Below, piece after piece: positions 8,447-16,108 of a stretch of 33,969 nucleotides of DNA. Position 1 is the first letter of the stretch, and each line of letters opens with the position of its first letter. The notes beneath the pieces were generated by a model. It did not search any database. It was not told where the DNA came from and saw nothing but the letters and a program-made list of their open reading frames with translations. Location of the stretch: positions 384,890-418,858 of the forward strand of contig DDAL01000008.1 of NCBI GenBank assembly GCA_002332615.1, given 5' to 3'. The position numbers were made by a program, and so were the translations under genes. The DNA is from Sphingobacteriaceae bacterium UBA2059 (GTDB lineage Bacteria > Bacteroidota > Bacteroidia > Sphingobacteriales > Sphingobacteriaceae).

Positions 8447-8701
8447 TTTTTTTCTGACAGTACTTGCTAACGTCTTATCAGCCTGGTATGCTATCTTATC
8501 GTTATGGCTTGTTAAACCTTTTAAAATTTAACAACTCTATATGCATAAGAAGTAATTAAGAAACTTTGGCCCAGTATTGTAATTATATACTGCCATAGAA
8601 AACAAATGTTTCTTACTGTATGTTGCAACAGTGTCAATGCTTACACCCGGAGCCTTGACGGTGAAACGGTGTAATGAAATTGAACTAAATAAATGTATAA
8701 T

Positions 8702-9382
8702 ATGAAAAGATCAGGATTAAAAATAGCTACGCTAAGTATTGCATTCGCTACCGCTTCTATGCTTGTTGGTTGCGACCAAATGAACAAAACACAAAAAGGT
8801 GCTGTAATTGGTGCCGGTGCTGGTGGTACCGTGGGCGCAATTATTGGAAAGAAAGCTGGAAATACAGCTGTAGGTGCTCTTATAGGTGCTGCAATTGGTG
8901 GTACGGCCGGGGGTGTTATTGGTCGTAAAATGGACAAGCAGGCTGAGGAAATTCAAAACAATGTTCCCGGAGCAGAGGTAATAAAGTCTGACGAGGGTTT
9001 AATTGTTAAGTTTGATTCGGGCTTACTGTTTGATTTTGATAAATCTGACCTTAAAGCAGAGGCAAGAAATAACATTGCCAAGCTCGCTGCTTCAATGAAA
9101 AACAACCCTGAAACCAATATTCTGGTTATAGGACACACAGACAGTAAGGGAGCCGACAGTTATAACTATACGTTGTCTGAAAGACGTGCGCAGGCTGTTA
9201 AAAACTACGCGGTATCCAATGGTGTTGCTGCTTCAAGAATTAACATTATCGGAAAGGGCGAAACTGAGCCTATCGCTGATAATAGTACTGACTATGGTCG
9301 CGCTCAAAACCGTCGTGTGGAGATTGCAATTGTAGCTAATGATAAGATGAAGGCTGAAGCCCGCAGACAGGCTGGCTCATAG
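8702..9382 (+). CDS. OmpA-family outer-membrane lipoprotein
   Basis: This 226-residue lipoprotein probably tethers the outer membrane to peptidoglycan. The signal peptide ends in a lipobox (LVGC). A glycine-rich segment with GAVIGAGAGGTVGAIIG and a near-repeat, GALIGAAIGGTAGGVIG, follows (Gly-zipper type, around residues 35-80). The C-terminal OmpA-like peptidoglycan-binding domain has FDFDKSDL, GHTDSKG, LSERRAQAVKNY and GRAQNRRVEI. I chose ATG 8702 (MKRSG) because it gives a clean signal peptide; ATG 8693 would add three residues. It stands alone, with a strong terminator after it. Confidence 0.92.
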   Translation: MKRSGLKIATLSIAFATASMLVGCDQMNKTQKGAVIGAGAGGTVGAIIGKKAGNTAVGALIGAAIGGTAGGVIGRKMDKQAEEIQNNVPGAEVIKSDEGLIVKFDSGLLFDFDKSDLKAEARNNIAKLAASMKNNPETNILVIGHTDSKGADSYNYTLSERRAQAVKNYAVSNGVAASRINIIGKGETEPIADNSTDYGRAQNRRVEIAIVANDKMKAEARRQAGS

Positions 9383-9407
9383 TAGTTAATAATACTCATA
9401 TAATTCT

Positions 9408-9439
9408 AATCCCATTAAGTGCTCCTTAATGGGATTTTT
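9408..9439 (+). terminator. Intrinsic terminator of the ompA-like gene
   Basis: AATCCCATTAAG (9408-9419) and CTTAATGGGATT (9425-9436) pair over 12 bases around a 5-base loop, with further T residues after. It sits 26 bases past the stop codon. Confidence 0.9.
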
Positions 9440-9468
9440 ATTTACATTCATAATGAAATACGTTTTAT

Positions 9469-10677
9469 ATGAAATCTGGTGTACTTGCTCTTTTTTCTTT
9501 GCTTGCTGTTTTTTGCAGCTGTAACCTGCAGGCTCAGTCTGTTAAAGCCGGGGTACTTGTTATCGGTAATTCGCCTGCTGCCTTCGCAGCCGCCATACAG
9601 TCGGCCAATTCGGGGGTTAAAACGGTTCTTATTGATAGCGGAGCGTTTAATACGGCCACCCTCAACGAATCTGCCAAGTCCATGGAATCGGGATTTTATA
9701 CCGCGTTTCTGAAGCATGTTGAAACGTTGCAGAAATATAAGGTGGATAGCAATCAGCGTTTTACTCCTGCTTTTACCGCTTCGGTTTTACGGGCCTGGAC
9801 AGACACCGTGAAGAACCTGACCCGGATGCCGGCTACCTGGGTAGTGCAGGTAAAAAAGCTGAGTAAAGGATGGGAGGGCAGACTGAATGCCAACCGCAGC
9901 TTTAAGGTAGCTGCGGTGGTTGATGCCAGTGCGGGTTCATCGCTAACGAAGCTCTTTGCTGCGGTTCCCGCTCCGGTTGCTATGCTTGGCGCAAAGGATG
10001 TTTATGCATCGACAAGCTATCGAACGAGCATTGCCACTGCCCGCACTGCTGATGGAAAGACGGCTCTGGTACCGTTAAAGGCATTGCTGACTGATAAAGA
10101 AAACTTTATAACCTTGAGCTCTTTGCCAACGGTTTATACAGGGCAGGCAGCAGGAGCAGTAGCTGCGTATACTGCTTTTTATAAGACATCGACGGATAAA
10201 CTCAATGTTAGAGCTATTCAGAATGAATTGCTTACCTATGGCGCTCATATCATTCGTTTTGATGATCTGAAAGGCCGGGACAAGCAATACAGAGGGATTC
10301 AGGATATTGCCTTAACCGGCATTCTGAAGGGCAGGGCGCATGGAGATTCCTTTTTCTTCCTTCCTGAGCAGGCTGTTTCTGCTGAGGAGTTGAGAGCTGC
10401 ACTTAAAGAGCATTATTCAAGGAGCCAGATATGGTTTATGGATCATAAATCGCCGGCTCTAAGCCGTGCGGAGGTGCTAAGCCTTATTAAGTTTATAGCT
10501 TCGCGCGGAAACGAGCTGGATAGGGAGGTTGTAGCTGGTTGGAACAAATCATTGCTTCTCCCTGGTAGATATGAACCTGCAAAAACAGCTTCCCGACGTG
10601 AAGTTGCTGCTCTTTTTAACGCCTATGTGAAACCTCTTATCATCGGAGTTGATCAGGACGGTGCTATCAGACGCTAA
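9469..10677 (+). CDS. Secreted FAD-dependent oxidoreductase-like protein (degenerate)
   Basis: This 402-residue protein has an N-terminal signal peptide (hydrophobic to about residue 22, LQAQ). It then begins like an FAD/NAD-binding domain (VLVIGNSPAAFAAAIQSA), but the glycine motif reads GNSPAA where GxGxxG is usual. A later segment, TGQAAGAVAAYTAFYK, matches the C-terminal GQAAG helix of the PF12831-type FAD oxidoreductase family, and LNVRAIQNELLTYGAHI also fits that family. The end (SRREVAALFNAYVKPL) resembles the small repeat-like C-terminal module of Bacteroidota homologues. The protein is shorter than many relatives, and the altered glycine motif leaves FAD binding uncertain. It appears to be a single gene; the substrate is unknown. 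Confidence 0.65.
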   Translation: MKSGVLALFSLLAVFCSCNLQAQSVKAGVLVIGNSPAAFAAAIQSANSGVKTVLIDSGAFNTATLNESAKSMESGFYTAFLKHVETLQKYKVDSNQRFTPAFTASVLRAWTDTVKNLTRMPATWVVQVKKLSKGWEGRLNANRSFKVAAVVDASAGSSLTKLFAAVPAPVAMLGAKDVYASTSYRTSIATARTADGKTALVPLKALLTDKENFITLSSLPTVYTGQAAGAVAAYTAFYKTSTDKLNVRAIQNELLTYGAHIIRFDDLKGRDKQYRGIQDIALTGILKGRAHGDSFFFLPEQAVSAEELRAALKEHYSRSQIWFMDHKSPALSRAEVLSLIKFIASRGNELDREVVAGWNKSLLLPGRYEPAKTASRREVAALFNAYVKPLIIGVDQDGAIRR

Positions 10678-10699
10678 GTAACAAGATCATTTTAAAGCT

Positions 10700-10707
10700 T
10701 AGCTTTG
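10700..10707 (+). promoter_or_regulatory. Putative -7 box of the phosphorylase-like gene
   Basis: TAGCTTTG fits TAnnTTTG exactly, between the preceding stop (10,677) and the start at 10,797. No clear -33 TTG is present at the preferred spacing. It implies a leader of about 85 bases. Confidence 0.4.
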
Positions 10708-10796
10708 CAGTGTATTGACACTATTTTCAATGCAGGGCAAACAATGTTCCCTGTTAAATGTCAGTAAGTTTTTAGTTAACTATCATTTTCATTCAT

Positions 10797-12449
10797 ATGA
10801 TTTCAAAAGAGGATATTTTCAGCTATGAGTTTGATGCTCAATATACTACATCGGTAGCTTACTTTTCCATGGAGTTTGCCGTGGATCAGGCTCTGAAGAT
10901 CTACAGCGGTGGCCTTGGCTTTTTGGCAGGCTCTCACTTAAGAAGCGCTTATCAGCTTAAGCAGAACCTGATAGGAGTAGGCATTTTATGGAAGTACGGA
11001 TACTACGACCAGATGAGATCAGGAGATGGCGCGATGAAGCCGGAGTTTATTGCTAAGGATTATTCGTTTCTGAAAGATACGGGTATTGTATTCACCATTC
11101 CGGTGCACGACTCGCCCGTTCACGTTAAGGTATGGCTGCTTGAGCCTGATACCTTTGGCTCTGCTCCTTTATTTTTACTAAGTACAGACCTGGAGGATAA
11201 TGATGAGCTCTCTCAGCGCATTACTCACCGCCTGTATGACTCTAACGAGGCAACACGTATAGCACAGTCTATACTTTTGGGTACCGGTGGTGCTATGCTT
11301 CTGGATATACTTGATTACAATGCCGACATCTATCATATGAATGAGGGGCATTCTTTATCGCTTAATTTCTACCTATACTCTAAATTCAAGAACCTGGACG
11401 AGGTTAAGAAGCGGGTGGTTTTTACTACACATACTCCCGAAGCCGCCGGCAATGAGGAGCATTCGTATGGCATTCTTAATGAAATGTCTTTCTTCTATGG
11501 CATGCAGGAGCATGAGGTTAAAGAAATACTGGGTCTTGGCGGCGACTCTCTTAACTATACGCTTGCTGCATTGAAGTTTGCGGGAAAAGCGAATGCGGTG
11601 TCTAAGATGCATGGCGATGTTTCGCGTGATATGTGGTATGGAAATGAGAATATTTGCGAAATAACTTCCATTACCAATGCGCAGAATGCAACTTACTGGA
11701 CCGATGCGACGATTGAAAGAGCTTTTGATGAGAATAACAATGAACTTTTAATTAGCCGCAAGAAAGAGCTTAAGAAGTTGCTATTTAAGGAAGTGGCAAA
11801 TCAGTGTGGTAAATTGTTTGACGAGAATGTGCTCACCATAGTTTGGGCCAGGCGATTTGCTGCTTACAAGCGCGCTGATTTAATGATGTATAACTGGGAG
11901 CGGTTCATTAATCTCATCAGTAATGCCGACAGGCCTGTTCAGGTTATATGGGCAGGTAAGCCTTATCCTGAGGATTTTGGGGCAATAGATTTATTCAATA
12001 CTATTATATCTAGGGCCAGGCACCTTCCTAACTGTGCGGTACTTACAGGCTATGAACTGGGTCTTTCGGCCTTGCTTAAGCAAGGTTCGGATGTATGGCT
12101 CAATAATCCGCGCCTTTACCGCGAAGCTTCGGGCACAAGCGGTATGACAGCGGCTATGAACGCATCAATCAATCTTTCTATTCCTGATGGCTGGATTCCT
12201 GAGTTTGCACGTGACAGGGAAAACTGTTACCTCATTGGCTGTGCCGATAAAGCATTGTCGGACATAGAGAAAGATAAGATTGAAGCCGATAACCTGCTGG
12301 ATGTTATTGAGTATGAGCTTGCTCCCGCCTATTATCAGGATCAGCAAAAGTGGGTAACGATGGCAAAAGAAGCGTACAGGGATGTAATGAACAACTTCGA
12401 ATCGGGTCGTATGGCAAATGAGTATTATGAAATTATGTATAAGAAGTAG
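10797..12449 (+). CDS. Alpha-glucan phosphorylase-like GT35 protein lacking the PLP lysine
   Basis: This 550-residue cytoplasmic protein resembles the short alpha-glucan phosphorylase family (TIGR02094 type): VAYFSMEFAVD, YSGGLGFLAGSHLRSA, VVFTTHTPEAAGNE, WARRFAAYKRADL and IWAGKPYPED are all in order and at normal length. Phosphorylases of this family cleave glycogen or maltodextrin with phosphate using pyridoxal phosphate bound to a lysine in the motif EASGTxxMK. Here the motif reads EASGTSGMTAAMN (around residues 446-458), with threonine (ACA) at the lysine position. Either PLP is held differently or the protein is not a phosphorylase. The fold call is strong and the activity call is weak. 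It stands as a single gene, converging with the ThrE pair. Confidence 0.85.
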   Translation: MISKEDIFSYEFDAQYTTSVAYFSMEFAVDQALKIYSGGLGFLAGSHLRSAYQLKQNLIGVGILWKYGYYDQMRSGDGAMKPEFIAKDYSFLKDTGIVFTIPVHDSPVHVKVWLLEPDTFGSAPLFLLSTDLEDNDELSQRITHRLYDSNEATRIAQSILLGTGGAMLLDILDYNADIYHMNEGHSLSLNFYLYSKFKNLDEVKKRVVFTTHTPEAAGNEEHSYGILNEMSFFYGMQEHEVKEILGLGGDSLNYTLAALKFAGKANAVSKMHGDVSRDMWYGNENICEITSITNAQNATYWTDATIERAFDENNNELLISRKKELKKLLFKEVANQCGKLFDENVLTIVWARRFAAYKRADLMMYNWERFINLISNADRPVQVIWAGKPYPEDFGAIDLFNTIISRARHLPNCAVLTGYELGLSALLKQGSDVWLNNPRLYREASGTSGMTAAMNASINLSIPDGWIPEFARDRENCYLIGCADKALSDIEKDKIEADNLLDVIEYELAPAYYQDQQKWVTMAKEAYRDVMNNFESGRMANEYYEIMYKK

Positions 12450-12456
12450 TCTTGGC

Positions 12457-12951
12457 CTACTTCTTTCTTAGTTTCATATGCTTTGCACTCTGATTTCTGG
12501 TTATAAGCATTGGTACCGCTACACCCCCTGCAAGGCACATCAATATGAACATGGTTTTAAGCCCGCTATTTATTGTTTCGGCCATTATCTGATTATATTC
12601 AGAAATATTATCTGTGGAATTACCGGCTAGTTTAATTAAGCCGAGTATCATTTTGTAGGCAAATATTCCGGGAACCATGGGTATTACTGAAGGTATGGCT
12701 ATTACAGGGGGTGGTGTGTGGCTTTTATGAGCGAAGTGGATGCTCAGTACGCCGACCACTATGGAGCCAAACAGGCTTGCAAAAACAACGCCCACTTCAT
12801 TGGCTATGCTTACCTGCTTTGTAAATCCTCCGGCTGCTCCCATAAGAAATATGGTTGGTAGAGTTCGCAGGGGCACATTGAACAATACTGCAAAGCCTAT
12901 TGCTGCACAGCCAAACCATATACATTTTTCAACTATCTGTAACCAGTCCAT
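12457..12951 (-). CDS. Threonine/serine exporter, C-terminal-type subunit (ThrE_2)
   Basis: This 164-residue membrane protein has about four to five helices and the ThrE_2/DUF3815 pattern, including FNVPLRTLPTIFLMGAAGG and PSVIPMVPGIFAYK. In many bacteria this module is fused to the C-terminal end of ThrE; here it is a separate gene starting 3 bases after the stop of the N-terminal-type subunit. The two should assemble into one exporter of threonine and serine across the inner membrane. It ends 7 bases from the stop of the converging phosphorylase-like gene. Confidence 0.87.
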   Translation of the reverse strand: MDWLQIVEKCIWFGCAAIGFAVLFNVPLRTLPTIFLMGAAGGFTKQVSIANEVGVVFASLFGSIVVGVLSIHFAHKSHTPPPVIAIPSVIPMVPGIFAYKMILGLIKLAGNSTDNISEYNQIMAETINSGLKTMFILMCLAGGVAVPMLITRNQSAKHMKLRKK

Positions 12952-12954
12952 ACG

Positions 12955-13728
12955 TTAAAAGTGGTAAATAAACATTGAGGTAAGTAAACCCAGAGCGATG
13001 GCAAATGACATGATAAAGCCGTTCATCCCTCTGATGATGCCATTGAGCAGATTGCCGTCTATCATATCCGAAAAGGAATTAATTAGGGGCACTCCGGGTA
13101 TTAGGTAGAGTACTGAGGTGGCAAAAGCACGTTCATGTATATAGCCTCCTCCGTACTTCAAGGCCGCTCCGGCAAGGGCCGATGCTACAAAAGCTCCGAA
13201 ATAAACACACATGTAGTGGTTAAACTTCATTTTTGTGGCTTGCTGCCTTATAAAAAGTCCGGCAAAGGTAGCTAAGAAGGTTACAATCATATCCTGGACT
13301 TCTCCACCATTGATCCGGCAAAAGGATGCACCCGCCAGGGCGACCAATAGCAGGATAGTGATTCTCGAGTAGTGAGGAAGCTTTGAGAGGCGTTGAAGCT
13401 CTTCGTGTATTTGTTCCGTGTTCCAGTTTTCGTTAACAACCTTCCAGCTCATTCTGCTTACGCCGGATACTACTTTGAAGTTAACTCCATGTGAGGGGAT
13501 TTCTTTAAGGCTGTCAAAGAAGTATTCTTTGTTTTCGTCCCGTAGATTGATCATAAGGGCACGGTGGGTTACAAAAAGATCGGTTGTAACTCCAAATGAT
13601 GATGCAATACGATTGATGGTGTTAATGATACGGCCTGTGCTGGCCCCGGATATCATTAATAATGAGCCTGTTTCTAACAATACAGAACCTAGCTCCTTCA
13701 TTTCCTCGTATTTGGGGTTTGTCTCCAT
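12955..13728 (-). CDS. Threonine/serine exporter, N-terminal-type subunit (ThrE/DUF1212)
   Basis: This 257-residue protein has a soluble N-terminal part (about residues 1-110) with the family features GSLLMISGASTGRI, DLFVTHRALMINL and a VSGVSRMSW segment. It is followed by five or so membrane helices, ending with PGVPLINSFSDMIDGN. It matches the PF06738 half of the ThrE exporter. With the 164-residue ThrE_2 gene immediately downstream it forms a complete split exporter. A -7 box lies 22 bases upstream of the ATG at 13,728. Confidence 0.88.
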   Translation of the reverse strand: METNPKYEEMKELGSVLLETGSLLMISGASTGRIINTINRIASSFGVTTDLFVTHRALMINLRDENKEYFFDSLKEIPSHGVNFKVVSGVSRMSWKVVNENWNTEQIHEELQRLSKLPHYSRITILLLVALAGASFCRINGGEVQDMIVTFLATFAGLFIRQQATKMKFNHYMCVYFGAFVASALAGAALKYGGGYIHERAFATSVLYLIPGVPLINSFSDMIDGNLLNGIIRGMNGFIMSFAIALGLLTSMFIYHF

Positions 13729-13749
13729 ACTGGGTTCTCAAATATTTGA

Positions 13750-13757
13750 CAAAAGTA
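13750..13757 (-). promoter_or_regulatory. -7 box of the thrE-type operon
   Basis: On the reverse strand this reads TACTTTTG, an exact TAnnTTTG. It lies 21 bases upstream of the ATG at 13,728, giving a short leader. No well-spaced -33 element is obvious. Confidence 0.5.
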
Positions 13758-13843
13758 AGACTCTTTCAAAAATATAAAGCTGATGAAGATCATAATTAAA
13801 ACCAGAAAATGCGGACATTTGCAAATTGAACTGATAAGTGTAT

Positions 13844-15082
13844 ATGCAAACTAATAAAGTGGAGTTAATGGCTCCTGCCGGTTCCTTTGAGAGCCTTCGT
13901 GCGGCCATTCAGGCCGGTGCAGATTCTGTTTATTTTGGTGTGGAGCAACTGAACATGCGAGCCCGTTCTTCCAGCAACTTTACTGTTGAAGACCTTCGTG
14001 AGATAGCCTCTGTGTGTGCGCAGCATGGAATGAAGAGTTACCTGACTGTGAATACCATTCTTTACGATCATGATATCAGCCTGATGAAGACCATCGTTGA
14101 CGCCGCCAAAGAGAGCGGCGTGAGCGCTATTATTGCGTCGGACCTGGCTTTAATGAGCTATGCAAAAAAAACTGGGATGAATATCCATATCTCTACGCAG
14201 GCTAATATTTCGAATATAGACACAGTGGAGTTCTATGCAGATTATGCCGACGTAATGGTCCTTGCCCGTGAGCTTAGTCTCATGCAGGTTGCTTCAATGT
14301 CTAAGGAAATTAAACGCCGCGGTCTTCGCGGACCTTCCGGAGAGCTGATCAGGCTGGAGATATTTGCACACGGAGCTTTGTGCATGGCCGTATCCGGCAA
14401 GTGCTATCTGAGCCTTCATTCAGACTTTGCTTCGGCAAACAGAGGCGCCTGTGTTCAAAACTGCCGCAGGAGTTACATTGTTACTGATAAAGAGTCGGGC
14501 AGTGAGCTGGAAATAGACAATGAGTATATCATGTCTGCGCAGGATCTTTGTACTATCGACTTTATTGATAAGATCATTGATTCCGGTGTAAGTGTTCTGA
14601 AGATCGAAGGAAGAGGCCGAAGCGCCGATTACGTGCATACAGTAACTAAATGTTACAGGGAAGCGATTGATGCCTATAAGGAGGGAACCTACGCACCGGA
14701 ACTGTTCGCAGGATGGAAAGAAAGACTTGCAACTGTTTATAACAGAGGTTTTTGGGACGGCTACTATCTGGGGCGTAAAATGGGCGAGTGGAGCGAGGTA
14801 TACGGATCTAAGGCAACTAAAAAGAAGATATTTCTTGGCAAAGGGATTAAATACTTTGAAAATATGAAAGTAGGAGAGTTTCAGATGGAAACGCAGTCTC
14901 TTTCTTTGGGAAATCAGATTTTAATAACAGGACCAACTACCGGAGTGGTTGAAGCTACTGTAAATGAAATAAGGGTTGATGATAAGCAGGTAACAACAGT
15001 GGAGAAGGGAGATGTTTTTTCCATTATGCTCAACGAAAAGATACGGCCTTCGGATAAGCTGTATAAAATAGTGGATGCCTGA
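13844..15082 (+). CDS. U32 family protein, TrhP/YegQ-like tRNA hydroxylation factor
   Basis: This 412-residue protein has the U32 signature EIFAHGALCMAVSGKCYLS (about residues 168-186), matching PROSITE PS01276 residue by residue, and further cysteines in NRGACVQNCRRSY. It opens with VELMAPAGSFESLRAAIQAGADSVYFG, the TIM-barrel start of the family. U32 proteins were named peptidases, but TrhP (YegQ) members work in prephenate-dependent 5-hydroxyuridine formation at tRNA position 34, while others act in ubiquinone hydroxylation. Length and sequence favour the TrhP group. The start is ATG 13,844, not the GTG at 13,838. The stop TGA shares a base with the next ATG (TGATG), so the downstream ferredoxin is translationally coupled. 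Confidence 0.85.
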   Translation: MQTNKVELMAPAGSFESLRAAIQAGADSVYFGVEQLNMRARSSSNFTVEDLREIASVCAQHGMKSYLTVNTILYDHDISLMKTIVDAAKESGVSAIIASDLALMSYAKKTGMNIHISTQANISNIDTVEFYADYADVMVLARELSLMQVASMSKEIKRRGLRGPSGELIRLEIFAHGALCMAVSGKCYLSLHSDFASANRGACVQNCRRSYIVTDKESGSELEIDNEYIMSAQDLCTIDFIDKIIDSGVSVLKIEGRGRSADYVHTVTKCYREAIDAYKEGTYAPELFAGWKERLATVYNRGFWDGYYLGRKMGEWSEVYGSKATKKKIFLGKGIKYFENMKVGEFQMETQSLSLGNQILITGPTTGVVEATVNEIRVDDKQVTTVEKGDVFSIMLNEKIRPSDKLYKIVDA

Positions 15083-15312
15083 TGGTGCGCATTGTTCAGA
15101 TACGTTCTAAGTGTATAGGGTGCAATGCCTGTGTTGAAGCTGCCAGTTACAGGTGGCGTATATCGCGTAAAGATGGTAAGTGTACCCTGATTGGAGGGAA
15201 GGAAAAGAAAGGCTTCTACAGCGTAATTGTGGGCGATGATGAGTATGAAAACAACATGCAGGCCGCGTTGCATTGCCCTGTAAACATAATTAAAGTAGAG
15301 AAAGTTAAATGA
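15082..15312 (+). CDS. Small 4Fe-4S ferredoxin-like protein
   Basis: This 76-residue protein carries one cluster-binding pattern, C11-x2-C14-x2-C17 (KCIGCNACVEAA) with a fourth cysteine near the C-terminus in ALHCPVNII. The second half-motif of a two-cluster ferredoxin is absent, so a single [4Fe-4S] cluster is expected. It overlaps the U32 gene stop by one base and overlaps the next start by four bases (ATGA), making it the middle gene of a tightly coupled operon. The position suggests it serves as electron donor, or cluster partner, to the U32 protein. Confidence 0.85.
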   Translation: MVRIVQIRSKCIGCNACVEAASYRWRISRKDGKCTLIGGKEKKGFYSVIVGDDEYENNMQAALHCPVNIIKVEKVK

Positions 15313-15773
15313 AAAGTGAATCGCTGACTACTGCAGTTCCGGATAAGCGTATTATTGATTTTATAAAACAGCAGACAGTACTTACACTTGCAACCTGCCT
15401 TACTGGGGAGCCTTATTGCGCTACCTGCTTTTTCGCTTATAGCGAGGAGTTCAATGCATTAGTGTTTAAGTCATCAGCCGAAACACTTCACATAAGCCAG
15501 GCGCTGGCTAACAGCAAAGTAGCAGGTTCTGTATTGCCCGATAAGCTTGTAACCGGAAAGGTTAAAGGCCTTCAGTATAGCGGGAGCTTTTTACAACCCG
15601 AAGGCGACATGCTGAATGCTATGCAAAAGAGCTATTATAAAAAATATCCTTTTGCTTTGCCAATGAAAGGGATACTGTGGGCCGTGGTTCTTACTAAGTT
15701 AAAATTTACTGATAATACTTTGGGTTTTGGCACTAAGCTGAAGTGGAACGCGCAAGCCGGAGAAAAGATATAA
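15309..15773 (+). CDS. Pyridoxamine-phosphate-oxidase-like flavin split-barrel protein
   Basis: This 154-residue protein resembles the PNPOx-like/UPF0306 (YhbP) split-barrel group. Its opening KQQTVLTLATCLTGEPYCATCFFAYSE is typical of the first beta strands, followed by LVFKSSAETLHISQALANSKVAGSV, a region that contacts the flavin phosphate in relatives. It starts inside the end of the ferredoxin gene (ATGA overlap) and is the last gene of the U32-ferredoxin operon. In Escherichia coli a YhbP-type gene also lies near U32 genes, which is from memory. A flavin-dependent redox role beside the ferredoxin is plausible but not shown. Confidence 0.75.
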   Translation: MKSESLTTAVPDKRIIDFIKQQTVLTLATCLTGEPYCATCFFAYSEEFNALVFKSSAETLHISQALANSKVAGSVLPDKLVTGKVKGLQYSGSFLQPEGDMLNAMQKSYYKKYPFALPMKGILWAVVLTKLKFTDNTLGFGTKLKWNAQAGEKI

Positions 15774-15790
15774 GGCCTGAAAACAGGAAG

Positions 15791-15844
15791 GCAGGCATCA
15801 GATACTGAATAGCCGTTCGGAGAACGTTGGAGACATATGCCTGC
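15791..15844. repeat. Nested intergenic hairpin
   Basis: GCAGGCAT (15,791-15,798) pairs with ATGCCTGC (15,837-15,844). Inside this arm, CGTTC (15,814) and GAACG (15,822) form a second 5-base hairpin. The structure lies 17 bases past the flavin-protein stop and has no T tract, so it is not a typical terminator. Confidence 0.5.
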
Positions 15845-15881
15845 ACTGTTCGAATGCTAGTTTACATGCTTGTATTCGTAA

Positions 15882-15927
15882 CTAAGGAGTTTTTTTCTAT
15901 TACGATACTCGATTAAGAGCTCCTTAG
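15882..15927. repeat. Conserved-loop hairpin repeat, copy 1
   Basis: An 8-base stem, CTAAGGAG/CTCCTTAG, encloses a 30-base loop with a run of seven T and the core TACGATACTCGATTAAGAG. The core recurs 65 bases downstream with only 3 differences over 24 positions, while the stem sequence is different. Confidence 0.6.
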
Positions 15928-15948
15928 CCCGTATAACGCACACTTTAG

Positions 15949-15991
15949 CATGGCAGTTTTTCTACTACGATATTCTATTAAGAGCCCCATG
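15949..15991. repeat. Conserved-loop hairpin repeat, copy 2
   Basis: The same loop core as copy 1 (here TACGATATTCTATTAAGAG after five T) is flanked by CATGG (15,949) and CCATG (15,987), which can also pair. The flanks changed in both arms relative to copy 1, yet pairing is kept. The stem is shorter, with mismatches next to the loop. Confidence 0.55.
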
Positions 15992-16053
15992 AATGCTTCA
16001 GCTGCCTTAGCAAAAGATGGCTGCCAGGTAAACAGGACTTCCATCTAATAAAG

Positions 16054-16088
16054 AAAGCCCGTCTCATTGAAAACGAGACGGGCTTTTT
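16054..16088. terminator. Bidirectional intrinsic terminator after pdhC
   Basis: AAAGCCCGTCTC (16,054-16,065) pairs with GAGACGGGCTTT (16,075-16,086), followed by T residues on the right and a T-rich run on the reverse strand. It terminates pdhC from the right and any transcript coming from the U32 operon side. Confidence 0.9.
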
Positions 16089-16108
16089 AGGTCAAATAAG
16101 AAAGCCGG

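Noticed and set aside
15880..15995. The two hairpin repeats as the start of a CRISPR array
   Set aside because: Only two imperfect copies occur, with differing stems and no regular spacer pattern or cas genes nearby.
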